From positions 21,317,983 to 21,381,982 of the forward strand of contig CP154957.1 in NCBI GenBank assembly GCA_039621445.1: a stretch of 64,000 nt of DNA, written 5' to 3'. The notes beneath the pieces were generated by a model, which saw only the letters and a list, made by a program, of their open reading frames with translations, ran no database searches and was not told where the DNA came from. Both the position numbers and the translations under genes were made by a program. Positions within the stretch are counted from its first letter, which is position 1. Every line of letters starts with the position of its first letter. This DNA comes from Euglena gracilis. Its lineage: Eukaryota > Euglenida > Euglenophyceae > Euglenales. This document shows positions 42,430 through 53,815 of this stretch, piece by piece.

Positions 42430-43400
42430 CCAGCCCAATTGTATTTGGGCCTTGTTGCCTTTTTCGGGTGGGTCCGCAGCTGGCTGGACCACTGGATCCC
42501 CCCCCCCTGGGGGTCCAGCCAGCACCTTTTTACAACCTACCTGGGATCCTAAATACAGCAGCCATGTGACGGCAAGGTCCATAATTAGCATTTCCCCGGT
42601 GGGGGGGGTGCTCAGCTGCGACCCCCCCAGGTCGCGAAATTTAAAAAAAATTCTGGAGCCAAGAGTGTGCATCAATCATGTGGTCCAGGATGCTTTCCAA
42701 TCTTTAGATCTTTTGAATCAGGGACCGTCTCCCAGCGTCTCCAAAGAGGCTACTCGAAAATATGCAGTGCGGGGGGGGGGGGCGAGTGGGTACCCTGCCA
42801 GAGGCGGGGTTTCTTCTGTTTCCCCCTCCCCTGGGTCCCAATAAACCTCTCCTCAGCAAACCTCTCCTCAGCTCAGAAGTGTAATCTGCATAGCCAAGGT
42901 GCTTCATTTCCAAGGGGCACCGAGAAGAACACCTCCAACACCTCCAACCTCAACCTCTTAGGCGGCCAAACTCGCACTTAAGGTTTTGATTTTTAGCTTG
43001 CGCTTTGGCGCAAATTCCCAAATTTTTTGAGACCCGGCGGTAGAACCCACCCTTTTGACCCTCTGGTTCCACGGAGAGACCCTCCACGGTGGCGTGTGCA
43101 TCATTTGGCGATGTTGGGACCCGGGAAACAGGCCCAATTTTGGTGTTTTTCAGCCAGTGCACCATTTTGAAAAGGTTCAAAACCCTGGGTTTGAATGCCG
43201 GGACACGTGAATTTTCCCAAAAAAGGGTCAAAACCCCGGTTGCGAGTCCCTCGTTTTTGAAGCCTTGACTGTGTTTCCCAGATGGTGCTACACAGGCTGG
43301 GTGTAATTTGGCCCTTTTTGTTGCCTTTTTTGGGCTCTGCGATGTGTCCGTTAAGGGTTGCCTGCTGAGGCATCCAGAGGGTGGACTCTACACACACGTT
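42430..43400. other. repeats, no gene supported
   Basis: 42430-42640 carries CCAGCCAGC and poly-C/poly-G modules. 42660-43400 has only short frames. No exon with both borders and a family match was found. Confidence 0.45.
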
Positions 43401-43584
43401 GTGAAAACTTGGAAAAAAAACAGCATGTCACAGAGTTGTGATCCCTGGGTGCTTGAAGTGCAAGGAGTGGTACAGCGGGAACCACCCGGGTGGAGTGGGT
43501 TGGGGGGATTGAGGGCAAGCCCAGGGACCTGTCCCAACGACAACACCAGGCCCCACACTGCCGGGCACAGAAGACAATGTTTAT

Positions 43585-44075
43585 GGATATGGCGCTTAAG
43601 CGCAATAGTTTTACCTTGCGCTTAAGCGCAATGTAAAACATTTGCGCTTCAGCGCAATGTATAACAGAAGCCCCCGAGCTTATGGGAGTCCCTCTGATGT
43701 GTTACGGTGTATCGGCGGCCCTCTCTGAACGGCCAGTGTGAGGGCTTGGTGAGGAAATACATTGCGCCGAAGCGCAATGTACATGCCTACATAATTTTCA
43801 TTCAAATTACACGTCAGCCGCCTGTTTGCACTTTTCATTTTTTGTATGATGTTTTGCACTTCGGCGCAATGTATTTCCTCACCAAGCCCGCACACTGGCC
43901 GTTCAGAGAGGGCCCCGACACACCGTAACACATCAGAGGGACTCCCATAAGCTCAGGGGCTTCTGTCATACGTTGCGCAAATATATTCTGTTATATATTC
44001 TGTTACATATAAGCGCAAATGTTTTACATTGCGCTTAAGTGTAATGTAAAACATTTGCGCTTAAGCGCAATGTCC
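43585..44075. mobile_element. 491-bp TTGCGC foldback
   Basis: Both halves are inverted copies. The outer parts contain TTGCGCTTAAGCGCAATGT units. The inner arms (43667-43785 and 43858-43966) run through GAGCTTATGGGAGTCCCTCT and TGGTGAGGAAATACATTGCG, with a short loop near 43800-43850. The whole element can fold into a hairpin of more than 200 bp. No target duplication seen. Confidence 0.85.
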
Positions 44076-44156
44076 TTTCAAATTGCAGATGCATTTGAAT
44101 GTGTTCGTGCTGTGTGAGAAGGTGGGCGATAGAGGAGAATGATGAGGGGTGTTTGA

Positions 44157-44332
44157 GCGCTGCTGTGCCAGAAGCTCGGTTGGTGCTTTTGAATTATTCA
44201 GGCGCTGGGGAGGAAGTGGCTGTTACAATAAGACGAAGCGTGGGCGGTAGGCTGTGGAGCCTCACTGACCTTGCACTCAGTGCACAAAGTAGGGTTTTTT
44301 GGGATGTTGACAGAAAGACCTTTTTCGGCTGA
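44157..44332 (+). CDS. unidentified exon-like ORF
   Basis: The frame reads LSAAVPEARLVLLNYSGAGE, EVAVTIRRSVGGRLWSLTDL and ALSAQSRVFWDVDRKTFFG, then stops. Composition and alternating hydrophobic residues suggest beta-rich protein. It starts just after the foldback. I recognise no family. The stretch 44340-44910 has only weak frames. Confidence 0.3.
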
Positions 44333-44913
44333 ACAATGCCCTCCATCTGCCCGGTGGCATGTGGCTATCTGGTGGGTTGCAAATTACCGAACAAAGGTGT
44401 GTCAGCATGTCTTCCCTTCTCTGCGGTTGTTGATGGACCCTTTCAATTTCTCAATCCCATTCGCTCATCCCCAAAGTTGTGTGCTTCAAATCCTGGGTGA
44501 GGAAAGGGGGGTGACGAGCTTCTTTAAAACACTTTTTCGGCGCCCAAAACTGTTTCCTCGGCTGTAATTCCCCGGGCTTATCTGGTACCTGTTATTTTCC
44601 AAACAGAAATTTTCCGACTTTCAAAAATCGGCCAAAAAGAAGGGCCCCTCAGGCATGCTTAACTGCGAAGCAACTGGGAGGAACCTGTGGCACTGGCAGT
44701 TGGGCTCACAACGCCTAGGACAAGAGACGGCTGGATATGAAGCAGTTGCTTTCACACACCAGTTAGCTAGTTGCTTTCACACACCAGGGGGTTGGCTTCC
44801 TGTCCCAGGGAAGGCTTCCCTCCACCTTAGCTCCGTTCGCTCTGGTGATGAGATGCTTCCAGGACTGCTCTCTCCACCCACAGTGATAAAAATAAGAAAT
44901 TAAAAATTGGTGC

Positions 44914-45281
44914 CCATTGCGCCAAAGTGCACTGGGCAGGCTTATGTAAAACGAAAATTTAAGAGTTATATTGCGCCAAAGCGCAATATAAATACAATTT
45001 TAAAACTGTAAAAGCAGCGTGGGTTTTGCGCCGAAGCTCAATGTTGACCAATTCTGACGCAACGTGACCAAGAGTCGATCTCCATCCCCCTGCACTACAT
45101 TTTGTGCTCTATCCTCTCTGGTGTTCATACTCTACCAAGGCCGTTCTCTCCCTCCATTGTGAGATAAGGTTCAAGCAGTTATATTGCGCTTCGGCGCAAC
45201 ACCCACGCCAATGCAAAGGCGCAGTGTAACTCTTAAATTTCTATTCTTCATAAGCCTACCCATTGCGCTTTGGCGCAATGG
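44914..45281. mobile_element. MITE of the TTGCGC family
   Basis: A 368-bp element whose ends, CCATTGCGCCAAAG and inverse, continue into arms of about 65 bp containing GGCTTATG and AATTTAAGAGTTA. TTGCGCC(A/G)AAGCGCAAT units recur inside and just outside (45340-45366). Non-coding. Confidence 0.75.
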
Positions 45282-45957
45282 AAATTTATGTTGACACATA
45301 TGTTGTTATCATTGTGCAAGTACAGCAATGAAAAAAATCTTTGCGCCAAAGCGCAAATGCGCAATGGAGTCCCCTCGTTTCATCACCCGGCGCTTTGTGT
45401 TCATGCAAACTGGGACCCGGGAGCGCTGTGCCCGTAGACCGCGAAGTTCCAAGTCGTTGTTTTCGTCCCCAGGCCCTGAGGTGCAGGGAGACATTATTTT
45501 CAGACTGTCCTGAGTCTCAGGCCTCGGTATTCGAAAACAGATTTTTTTTGGATTTGCACGTCGGCGCAAATTCACAGTTACTTTCAAAGCTAAGTGCGAG
45601 TTAGGCCGCCTAAGAACCTCCGTCTCCCAAATCATGCAATTTCTCATATTTATTCCACTTTGAGGGACGAAACTGCAATCTAGCAAGCTCGCGAGGGTTT
45701 TACAAAGCAGGGTGTGGTAAAGCCCCCCCCCCCACTCCCCTCTGTGGACCGGAAGGAGGGTCCGGACCTTCCCCTCCCTCCTGCTGCTGGGTGGGGGGGC
45801 CTGGGGATACCCACCCCCAAATGGTCAGAATTTTCTTTCTGGGGGTTTGCGCCGATATTTGTTTTCGCTTCATAGCACCCTGAAGGTGGCTCCAACCAGT
45901 GGCAGCGATTTAAGCTGATCGTTTTGTGTCATTGTTGGGTGGCATCCGTTTTCACAG

Positions 45958-46134
45958 GTACCGGTTGCTGCCCCTGCTCCACAGCCATCTCAGATAGCCC
46001 CACCGAAGTGTCAGCACCAGCGCGGAGACGGGAAGAAATGCGCCAACCGGTGCCGTGAAAAAGCTAAGTTCTGTGACCTTCATGCGTGTCCGCTTTGCGG
46101 GCGTATTCAGGGCGTTCAGCATCCGACCAAGAAA
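45958..46134 (+). CDS. Cys/His-rich (zinc-binding-like) exon
   Basis: Exactly 59 codons between GTTTTCACAG and GTGACTG, phase 0 at both ends. It starts VPVAAPAPQPSQIAPPKCQH. Cysteines are at residues 18, 28, 32, 39, 44 and 47 and histidines at 20 and 42, in the pattern C-x9-C-x3-C-x6-C-x2-H-x-C-x2-C, ending FCDLHACPLCG. This looks like a small zinc-binding module. I cannot name the family, and neighbouring exons were not found. Confidence 0.5.
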
Positions 46135-46588
46135 GTGACTGTAATTTTTCAAAGTTGGGGTTTCAAGTTTATTAGCCATTGACAAAGAGGCCAAGAAAAT
46201 AAGGAGATAATTCATGGATTGAGCCAAATAATTTAGGTCACGTCCACAAAAAGCTTTTTTTCCATTAATTGTTCATTCTAATTTTTCCCCAGTGGTGCAT
46301 CCAAAATGCACCATTGGGTGATATAATTGGCCTCCAGGCAAGATCGGCAAAAGAGTGGAAAGCTTGAGAATACGATCATTATTTGCCGATGTCCAAAAAC
46401 AAAAGCCTGGCGATGGTGAATTTTTGGCTGATACATCTTGGTTTTCTTCTCGAAAATCTAATGTATGAGTCTGAGAGGGCCGAGGCTTCTCTGATGAACA
46501 GTTCAAATAAAGGGAAGGAAAGGAATGGCTTAATCACATAACATCACACACAATATGCACCACCTTGAACCATGGCTGACTCCTCCTA

Positions 46589-47173
46589 ACCCCCCCCCCA
46601 TTTAAACCGACCCCCCCCCTTCTCAACCGACCTACCCTTCCAAACCGACCCATTGCAGAATTTCAACCAAAAAAAGAAGTAAACCGACCCATGGCAAGTT
46701 GGATGACAAACATTCACAACACAATGGAAGCCGCCGACAAAAAGAGCGTCCAGGCTCATTGAATGGTTATTTTGCATGAAATATGAGCGGATGGAGCGCT
46801 GCTTGGTTGGCGGCACAGGTGACAGTGGAAGCCCAGATTTCCTCATCAAACCTTTTTTGACAATTTCGTCCAAAGGGTTATGAACAAAGGAAGGCAAGGT
46901 GATGGGCTCAATGTCATCAACATGTGAGGTGTGGATGTATCCAAACATAATTCGTTGTCAGAGGCGATGCTCGCCACCTGCGACCCCGATTCCTTCAGCT
47001 CCACACCACAAGCAAACGAGGACAGGACGGTAGAAAGCGTATCAGACATTGACTTTGACAGGAGAAACTGAAGTCACCATCTGAAACTGACCCCAGTCCA
47101 AACCGACTCCCTCCAGGATTTCCGCCAACCCAAAAGTCCTAAACCGACGGGTCGGTTTAAATGGGGCGGGGTT
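46589..47173 (-). mobile_element. pogo-like (TA) element with PIP-box remnant
   Basis: Ends ACCCCCCCCCCATTTAAACC and inverse (GGTTTAAATGGGGCGGGGTT) abut TA on the left and TG on the right. AACCGACC units repeat at both ends. The minus strand keeps two ends of a protein: MSDTLSTVLSSFACGVELKE near the 5' end, and VDDIEPITLPSFV to PPTKQRSIRSYFMQNN near the 3' end. QRSIRSYF (46778-46801) fits the PCNA-binding consensus Q-x-x-hydrophobic-x-x-aromatic-aromatic. The middle of the transposase is deleted. The same pieces recur at 56.6-57.35 kb. Confidence 0.7.
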
Positions 47174-47301
47174 TGCACAAAGACCTTCAGTTGGATGAGG
47201 CTAGATGATATGGGCACTGAGGGGGGGGGTGCATGGCGCATTCTGAGAGGTCGATTTGTTTTTGACGTACGCACCAAGGCTGCAAGAAAGTAGGTTGGTT
47301 A

Positions 47302-47543
47302 ACCCCCCCCCCTTAATAGAAGCACGGGTGCGCTTATAGCGGACCGCCGCCTCCGGCGGCGGAGGGGGGGGGTGCGCTTCTATTTGGACCCTACCTGCGC
47401 GATTTTTGTTGATTTCCTTTAGAAATCCCATCAAAATGAGGGGTGCGCTTGTAGCGGTCCGCCGTCTTCGGCGGCAGGGGGTGCGTTTTTATTTGGACCC
47501 TGCGCTTGTAGGCGGCCCCGTGCTTCTATCAGGGGGGGGGGTT
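47302..47543. mobile_element. TA-flanked MITE with GCGGC hairpins
   Basis: A 242-bp element. Ends of poly-C then AATAGAAGCACGGG and inverse are flanked by TA at 47300-47301 and 47544-47545. Inside, two GGTGCGCTT-TAGCGG units are each followed by a GCCGCC...GGCGGC hairpin. Non-coding. The terminal ACCCCCC matches the pogo-like element next to it. Confidence 0.75.
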
Positions 47544-48423
47544 TACACCACACGTTAGCGCACACACCAGGCAGCGGTTCGACACAAGAAGGATGTCGTG
47601 ATTTAGGTGGGTGGCGGGTGGCGGTGTCCCCCCCTTGACCAGGGGGGCACCCCACCATAACTTGTTTTTCCAACACAAGAGTTGCCCATTCATCGTTTCA
47701 GTGGGTTGCCTTCTGAAATGGAGCAAAACCAAACCATTTTTCACCCAGCGGGTTTGTCATCCTTTGCGCCTTTCTTGCGCCTTTTCGTCTTCCTCATTTC
47801 TGCAACGAGTCCCACTGAAATGCTGAATGCTCTTGTCCCGAGAAGCCCAGCACCTCGAAGACGTGCAGCAGCTGTGGGTGAGTCGGGGGCTGCTTGGGCA
47901 CCGCAGGACGGATCCGTCCTGCTTTGCTCTTTTCACTGGCACCCCTCATCAAGTATTGCTGAACGTCGGGAAATATGAAAGACATGCCGTTTCGGCAATT
48001 ATGTGAATGTGCTGCTGTTCGTTCGTTCGTTCGTTCATTCGTGCGTTGTTCTCCCTCAAAACCAGCCAGGGAGGAAGGGGCACCGAGGGCGAAGACCCAT
48101 GACCACAAACCACTGGACCCATGCTTTGTTCGCCGGCAGTGGCGGTTTTGGTTGGGACACCTCGGGCCCCCCTTACCCTTGTGAGGCCATGCCTTGCTCG
48201 CCGGCGGTGTTTTGTGGAATCTTTAGGTGGGTTCAGAGGTACCGCTTAGTGCCGCTTCTGCCGGAGTTGGCTGATCCCTCATTTCCCCTTCGGCGCCCAG
48301 AAGACAGGAAGTCAGTTGGAAAAAGAAGAAGACAGCCAATACTGCCAAATTTAGAATTATTCAGAGAAAGATGCGTTTTTGAGAACCTCAAATTAGAACC
48401 TCAGATTACTGACGGGTTTTGAA

Positions 48424-49552
48424 GGGTGTCGCTGAAAAGGAGCGACTTCCAAGACGAATAGCGCTGGAGACATTCGACAGGGAGCGGCAGCAGAGGCAGA
48501 TGCTGGACAACCGGAAGGCGCGGTTCGACTGTGGCGAAACGTGGCTTCCCCCTCCCCAAAAGTAATTTCACCAAAAGATAATTTCACAAACCAAACCCCC
48601 TAAAGCAATGGCCACGGACCCGGGCCGACAGTGGTCAGACGATTCCGAAGGCGGCAGAGGCAACAGGCGGCAGCCCACTGCGTCCCTGAGGCCAGTGTCC
48701 TGGGGCCAGCAATCCAAGACATACTGCTCAAGCAGGGCTGTGGAAGCCAAAACCGCACAGGCCATGAAGGCACAACTGGCCATTACGGTATTCTCGCCAA
48801 CAGAAGTCGGTGGAACAAAGGAAAAGGAAGCCATCTGCACCAAGGCCTCAAAGCCCATTGGAGGGGCAGAAAAGGTCAAACATCCCCCCACCCTTTCTCA
48901 TTCACATAACCACCCAGGGGTCAAGGGTGGGGCCGCAAGAAACCCTCAAGATTTTCAGTCGGCTTGGCAGTCCTCAAAGGCCCCCAAAGATTTTCATTGG
49001 GCTTGGTGTACCAGATCAAAGACGAGTCAATGGGGACAATCAAAGTTTCAGGAGGACCAGTGGGCCAGAATTGGTATCAAGGCCCCGGGTCCAATCACGA
49101 TGCTCAAGACCAACATTTTCAAGGCCATTGCGGCCAACTGTCAGAAGGGGGGAAACCCCAGAAGCTAAACGATTGTCGCCCAACAGGGGATTTCAATATA
49201 CTGCGCCAATGGCAGGCCCAGGAGGAGGCCCCCAGAGGGGCAGTGGACAACAAGGGGGCAACCCCCCCTCAAGTTTCTTCCTCAATGCCCATTTCAGGGG
49301 CAAGTCAAAACAAGGGGAGACCCAAAAACGGGCCCCTATGGTATGTTACTTGACAACACCAATGAAAAGGTGGACCCAGCAGCCATTACAGAGCACTCAA
49401 TCCCTGAGGGCACTAGGGGTGAAATGTCCAACACTCCCCACCCAGCCCCCAGAAAATCACATGATTGGGGGGGAAAATTGCATTGACGGAAAATGGGGAG
49501 ACACCCCCTCTACACCACAGGCTTTAAAAAGGTCTGAAATGGTGGCATAAAA
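48424..49552 (+). pseudogene. DIRS gag-like region, copy 1
   Basis: It begins VAEKERLPRRIALETFDRER and reaches DCGETWLPPPQK, which aligns with the start of the other copy (NRGEPWLSLPPPKK). It continues as Gly/Pro/Gln-rich frames (from 48608 and 48810) with ENHMIGGENCIDGKWGDTP near the end. It shifts frame at least twice. In DIRS elements this product binds RNA and forms particles. Confidence 0.5.
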
Positions 49553-49779
49553 ATGCCCCCCTCCCCTTCAACCTGCCAGCTGATCAAAAATGGCATCCAA
49601 CCCCCTGGGTAGGACCCACAAATTGTTTACCCACCCAAAACCCAGAACCAATTTGGTCCTGAAACAGGCAGATAAAGTTCTGCTGGACTACGAGAAAGCT
49701 TGTTCTGTAAAAAAGGCGGGGAATTCAGATATCCAACATTTAATCCCATGGTTTTTAATTTGAAAACCAGAAGGGGGAA

Positions 49780-50830
49780 CAAAAAAACGGAGAATGATCA
49801 GCGATTGCCGGAAATTTCAATCAGCAGTTTCAAGTAAAACCTTTCAAACTGGATCACATCCAGCGCATTTTTCAAGCTTTGGAGAAAGGCCACTGTGCAG
49901 CAAAAATAGAGTTGAAGGATGACTATTTCCATATTCACGTAAAGCCAGCCCTAAGACCGTTCCTAAGACATCAGGTAGGGGGGGGGGCGGACCTGGGAAT
50001 TTCAAGCAGGCTGCTTTGAGATAAATGTAATGCCCCAAGTTTTCATGTCAGTGATGAAAACATTCGAAAAGCTGTGAAGAAAAGGGGGCATCCAGGTATT
50101 TATTTACCTGGACGACGTTTCACTGGCGGCCCCCACACAAAACATTTTGCAACATGACATGGCCACAGGCGTCAAGGGTTTATTAAAATCAGGGTTCAAA
50201 ATACATGTGAAAAAATCCACCCTACAGCCTACCCAAGTGGTAACCCATCTGGGTTTTCAACAAACTTCCAAGAAGGGAAATTGCAAGTGCCCCCCAGAAA
50301 GTCAAAACCATAATAAGGGAGATGGGGAGAACTGTAAAAATGGATTACATGTTCAAAAGGCAGCTGGGTGCCATTTTGGGCCAAATTAGGTGCAATCTAA
50401 TGGCCCTGCCCTTCTTAAGTGCTTTTACCGATGCCCTGGCAAATTTTCTGGTGGCAAAGTCATCAGCCCCCTCAGACTCAAAGGACCCAGGAAATAATTA
50501 AGGGAGTCAAATTTCAATTAAGGGAAATCAAATTTCTGCTGGAAACCAGGGGGGCAGACCCTTCCGCCAAAATGCAACCAGAGAGTTGCACTCAGACAGC
50601 AGCACCCATGCCTGGTGGGGTTGGACATTTACACAGGAGAAATTGTGCAGGAATTTTGGAGAAAGGACTCCATTTTGTGCATAAACGTAAAGGAGCTCAG
50701 TGCAGCAATCAGCACTGTGAAAAGTTTGAGCAAACCTGGAGAAATATTTTCTTTGCCGGTCGACAATCAGGTAATAATTATTACCTGACGAAGGGAGGGG
50801 GTTGAGAGGCCCCTTCAAAAAAATCCTAAA
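49780..50830 (+). pseudogene. DIRS reverse transcriptase-RNase H, copy 1
   Basis: Fragments in order: RMISDCR near 49793, KPFKLDHIQRIF, then FIYLDDVSLAAPTQNILQHD at 50100 (YLDD carries the catalytic Asp pair), LQPTQVVTHLGF at 50225, and the RNase H part near 50600-50780 with VDNQ and YYLTKG. At least four frameshifts or stops. The enzyme copies element RNA into DNA. Confidence 0.7.
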
Positions 50831-51109
50831 ACCATTTTTCAAATGGTGCATAGAGCACCAAGTAAACCACCAAGTCAGCTGGTGCCTTCCAAAGAATGCC
50901 TGGGAGTCCCCATAAGCAGATGGGAAATGGACAGCGGGGATTACTCTTTAGACCCACAACTTTTTCACTGGCTAAGGAAGATTTTCTAAAATGTCATAGA
51001 TTTAGAAACATTTTTTTTTACCGCTCCAGACAACAAAAAAATTAGCAAAATTTGTGGCCCCACTGGGAGGCCACAGTAGTGGGCGCATATGGGGGATCTT
51101 TATGCAACC

Positions 51110-51915
51110 ACCCCTTGTCAATTATTAAGAAGTTCCCGCACAGGTTGAAATGTTTCCCCACACCAGAGTTTTGATGGTCACCCCCTACTGGGAGTCAGCC
51201 ACATGGTGGACCCAGTGATTAAAAATTGAAGTTCGAAAATCACCCCCGACATGGGTATGTTCACCAATTTCAGGAGGGAACGAACGCCACCCCCAAGGCC
51301 CCCAGGTTGCCCTTTCTTTGCACGATTTGCTCAGGCAAATCTAGAGGGAAAACAATTTAAGGTTCAAACCATTAACGATTTACTGGGAAGAAACCCAATT
51401 TTAAACCGGTACCAAAGTGCCTTTACGCTTCTGTGGGTTATTTTGGAGCACATGGGGGTACCCCCCCCTGAAGCTACCACACACCAAGTGGCTGACGCTT
51501 CATTTCAATTATTCCAATTTTCCAAGGCCTAACCCCGTAATGCATACAGTGCTATGCTTTTGATTCCTGGGTTTGGTAGACTGAGATTCCACACACTGTT
51601 GACCCCCCCACAAGATGCTTTCGAACCAAAATCCGGAGAATTATGGGGCTTTTTGGGATCCTTACCCAATCTCTCTTTGGGCTGGCAAAGGTGCCTATGC
51701 CCACTGATATTCTTACATTGCGTACACAACTTATTTTTTGCTCACGAGTCCTCTGTTTATACAGATTCTCAGACCTGGCACAGGTAAAAAAAACCACCAG
51801 TATGTTTGGTAGGGTACCCTACATCAAAACGTAGCGTAAAGGCCAGAAATTCCACAAGTTGGAAAGGGTTGTGTCCATACACCAGTGCCCAGAAATAAGC
51901 ACCTTTCATTTAATG
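51110..51915 (+). pseudogene. DIRS distal domain and truncated tyrosine recombinase, copy 1
   Basis: It shows HRVLMVTPYWESATWW-like sequence at 51175 (frame-broken), then VPPPEATTHQVADASFQLFQ (recombinase N-terminus), LRTQLIFCSRVLCLYRFSDL with the box I Arg (about 51725-51775), and ends at HLMMCR. The His-x-x-Arg and Tyr half present in the 59-kb copy is missing; the right terminus follows. Confidence 0.6.
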
Positions 51916-52215
51916 ATGTGCCGGTAAAGGAAAATTTGTGTTCAAAAGCCGTCGGGCAAAAAATGGGGGCCAGGGTGGCAGAGAAGGGGCAAGACCCCCC
52001 CAAGGGACACGTGCCATGTCGGAGCAGCATCGTCAACCAACTCTGGCGAGGTGGCACTATGCGGGACCTCCTTTCCCAGCGCACCAAAATAATACAAACA
52101 AAACCGCCGGCGAACAAGGCATGGCATCACAAGGTCTTTGTGCTTCGCACTCGGTGTCACTTCCTCCCTGGTCGGTTTGCCTCGAGGGAGTACGAGAGGT
52201 CGTGTTCAATGCCGC

Positions 52216-53585
52216 CTCCTAGGGTTGGTTGCTCACACTCTGTGGCGTTTCCTTTTTTTCTGCTCTCTCCCCACCTCCTGGCCACCGTTTTTCTGCTGAT
52301 CGCGGTCTTTTGAGCGCTCCCCTCGTTTCCACGCCCGTTTCCCTGAGGGGGCACACAGCGCACCTCGGGCTCCGTATTTTGTCTTTACAGGGAACCAGTT
52401 TGCACTAAAATTGGGTGCCGTGGCATTTCCCAGGACAGCGAGCGTCAAGTCGTTAATAAGAGACGCTGCGAGCTTCGCATTTTGCCTACTGAGACCACCT
52501 TGCTCGCTGGAGGTGCTGTTTGGACGTGCTTTACAGTCGACACCGAGCTCTTTTGGATTTTTTTCTTGGTCGAGTGTCTCCTGGTCCTTCTACATCTGAG
52601 AATTGATCTTCCACTTCCGGCCTTGATGCTTCGCTGCGGGGTGTTTGTCAAAGGGCAATTTGGAAATCCTCAAAATCAAGTAGAATAACGGCATCAGGCG
52701 GGAATCCAAGCCCCGACAAACGATCCATTGTGTGGACTAAAAATCGAGACCATTTGGCCGTGGGCGACCAGGAATGGTGGCCGCGGAAGCTGAAGAATCT
52801 GGAGGTGCGGACGCAGACCGTAACATTTTCCCCTCTTCTCCCTGTGCTTTGGTTCGGGAATCTGGGAAAGTCTTTTTGTTACTCTGATTTTTCCGCACTA
52901 AGTAAACTCCCTCCCAAATACCAGGGCGGGCTGCCCTTTACTGGCACTACCTTTCTGACCTTTCCCCCTGGCCCGTTATTTGGGTAAACTAGTTGGGCTC
53001 CATACTGCGAGATGGTGAGGTCCTGCTTTCCTTGCCGCCTGTTCTGTTCAGGTGTTTGTGTGTGCGCGGGGGTGCTTCTTACTGCATTTGTTGTCGGAGT
53101 TGACTGATTCCCAATTTTCCCCTTCGAATTCAAGGAGAAAGACGTTCAATTCTACGAGTTCTGTCATCAACCAATACGAGCAGATTTAAAAACCAAGCAA
53201 GCATTCAACGGACTTCAATGAAAGAAGTGTTGGAAAAATTGTCATGCTGTCAACAGGAAAAATAAAGAAGTTCAAGGCAGAAAGCAGACGCTGGAAAAGG
53301 CCGAGGAGCAGTTCTCCAGCAGGAGCATCTGGAGAACCTGATGGGGCAGGGGCAAAACGTCAGCCCGCGGTCTTCGCAACCCTTCCGCCCCCAATTCATC
53401 AGATATTTCCAATTCTCAAAAAAACTTCTGTGACGTCCATGGACCCTGGACACTTGTGGCCAGAGAGAGGAGACATAAAAATCAAAAGTTCACGGCCCAC
53501 TACGGGCAATGGTGATTTGGTCATGGGGGCCCATCAAAATCATCCACCAAGACACTCCTGGGGGTATGAAGTCGGGTCTGGCAGA
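52216..53585. other. region with unassigned exon-like frames
   Basis: Two stretches look coding but are unassigned: CELRILPTETTLLAGGAVWT (about 52470) and IVWTKNRDHLAVGDQEWWPR with KLKNLEVRTQ (52725-52820). A Lys/Gln/Glu-rich segment lies at 53250-53330. They may be host exons or parts of another DIRS copy. No joint can be proved. Confidence 0.3.
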
Positions 53586-53815
53586 CTACTGTAGGATTCG
53601 CCAAGTCTGCAATTCCTAATTCAGGATTGCACAGCCATTGAAGAATGCCAATTGTTCTGTAGGGAGCAAAATGCTTACACTGATTACGTGGGTCACTGAT
53701 TGAACCTCCAAGAAGTCCTGTCTTTGCTTGTGCTGTGCTGGAAGTTTTGAAAAGTTCAATGCCAGAAAGGTCAAAAGTGAGACACTGGGTCCAGGCCAAG
53801 AATGGGCACTCAAAC
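53586..53815. repeat. direct repeat, left copy (230 bp)
   Basis: Practically identical to 54911-55137: one A/G difference (near 53663) in about 225 bp, from TGTAGGATTCGCCAAGTCTG to GGGCACTCAAAC. It flanks a 1.1-kb unit. It is too short for a usual LTR, but the near-identity shows a recent duplication. Confidence 0.9.

Larger units (their letters stand above)
47970..52215 (+). mobile_element. DIRS-type retrotransposon, copy 1
   Basis: Terminal sequences (about 48050-48300 and 51940-52215) are inverted relative to each other and share GCCGGCGA(G/A)CAAGGCATGG, TCACAAGG, and GTGTC-CTTCCTCCCTGGTCGG words. Between them lie gag-like, reverse transcriptase, RNase H and partial recombinase regions on the + strand. 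Many frameshifts. The end of the recombinase with the His-x-x-Arg motif is deleted. Confidence 0.75.
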
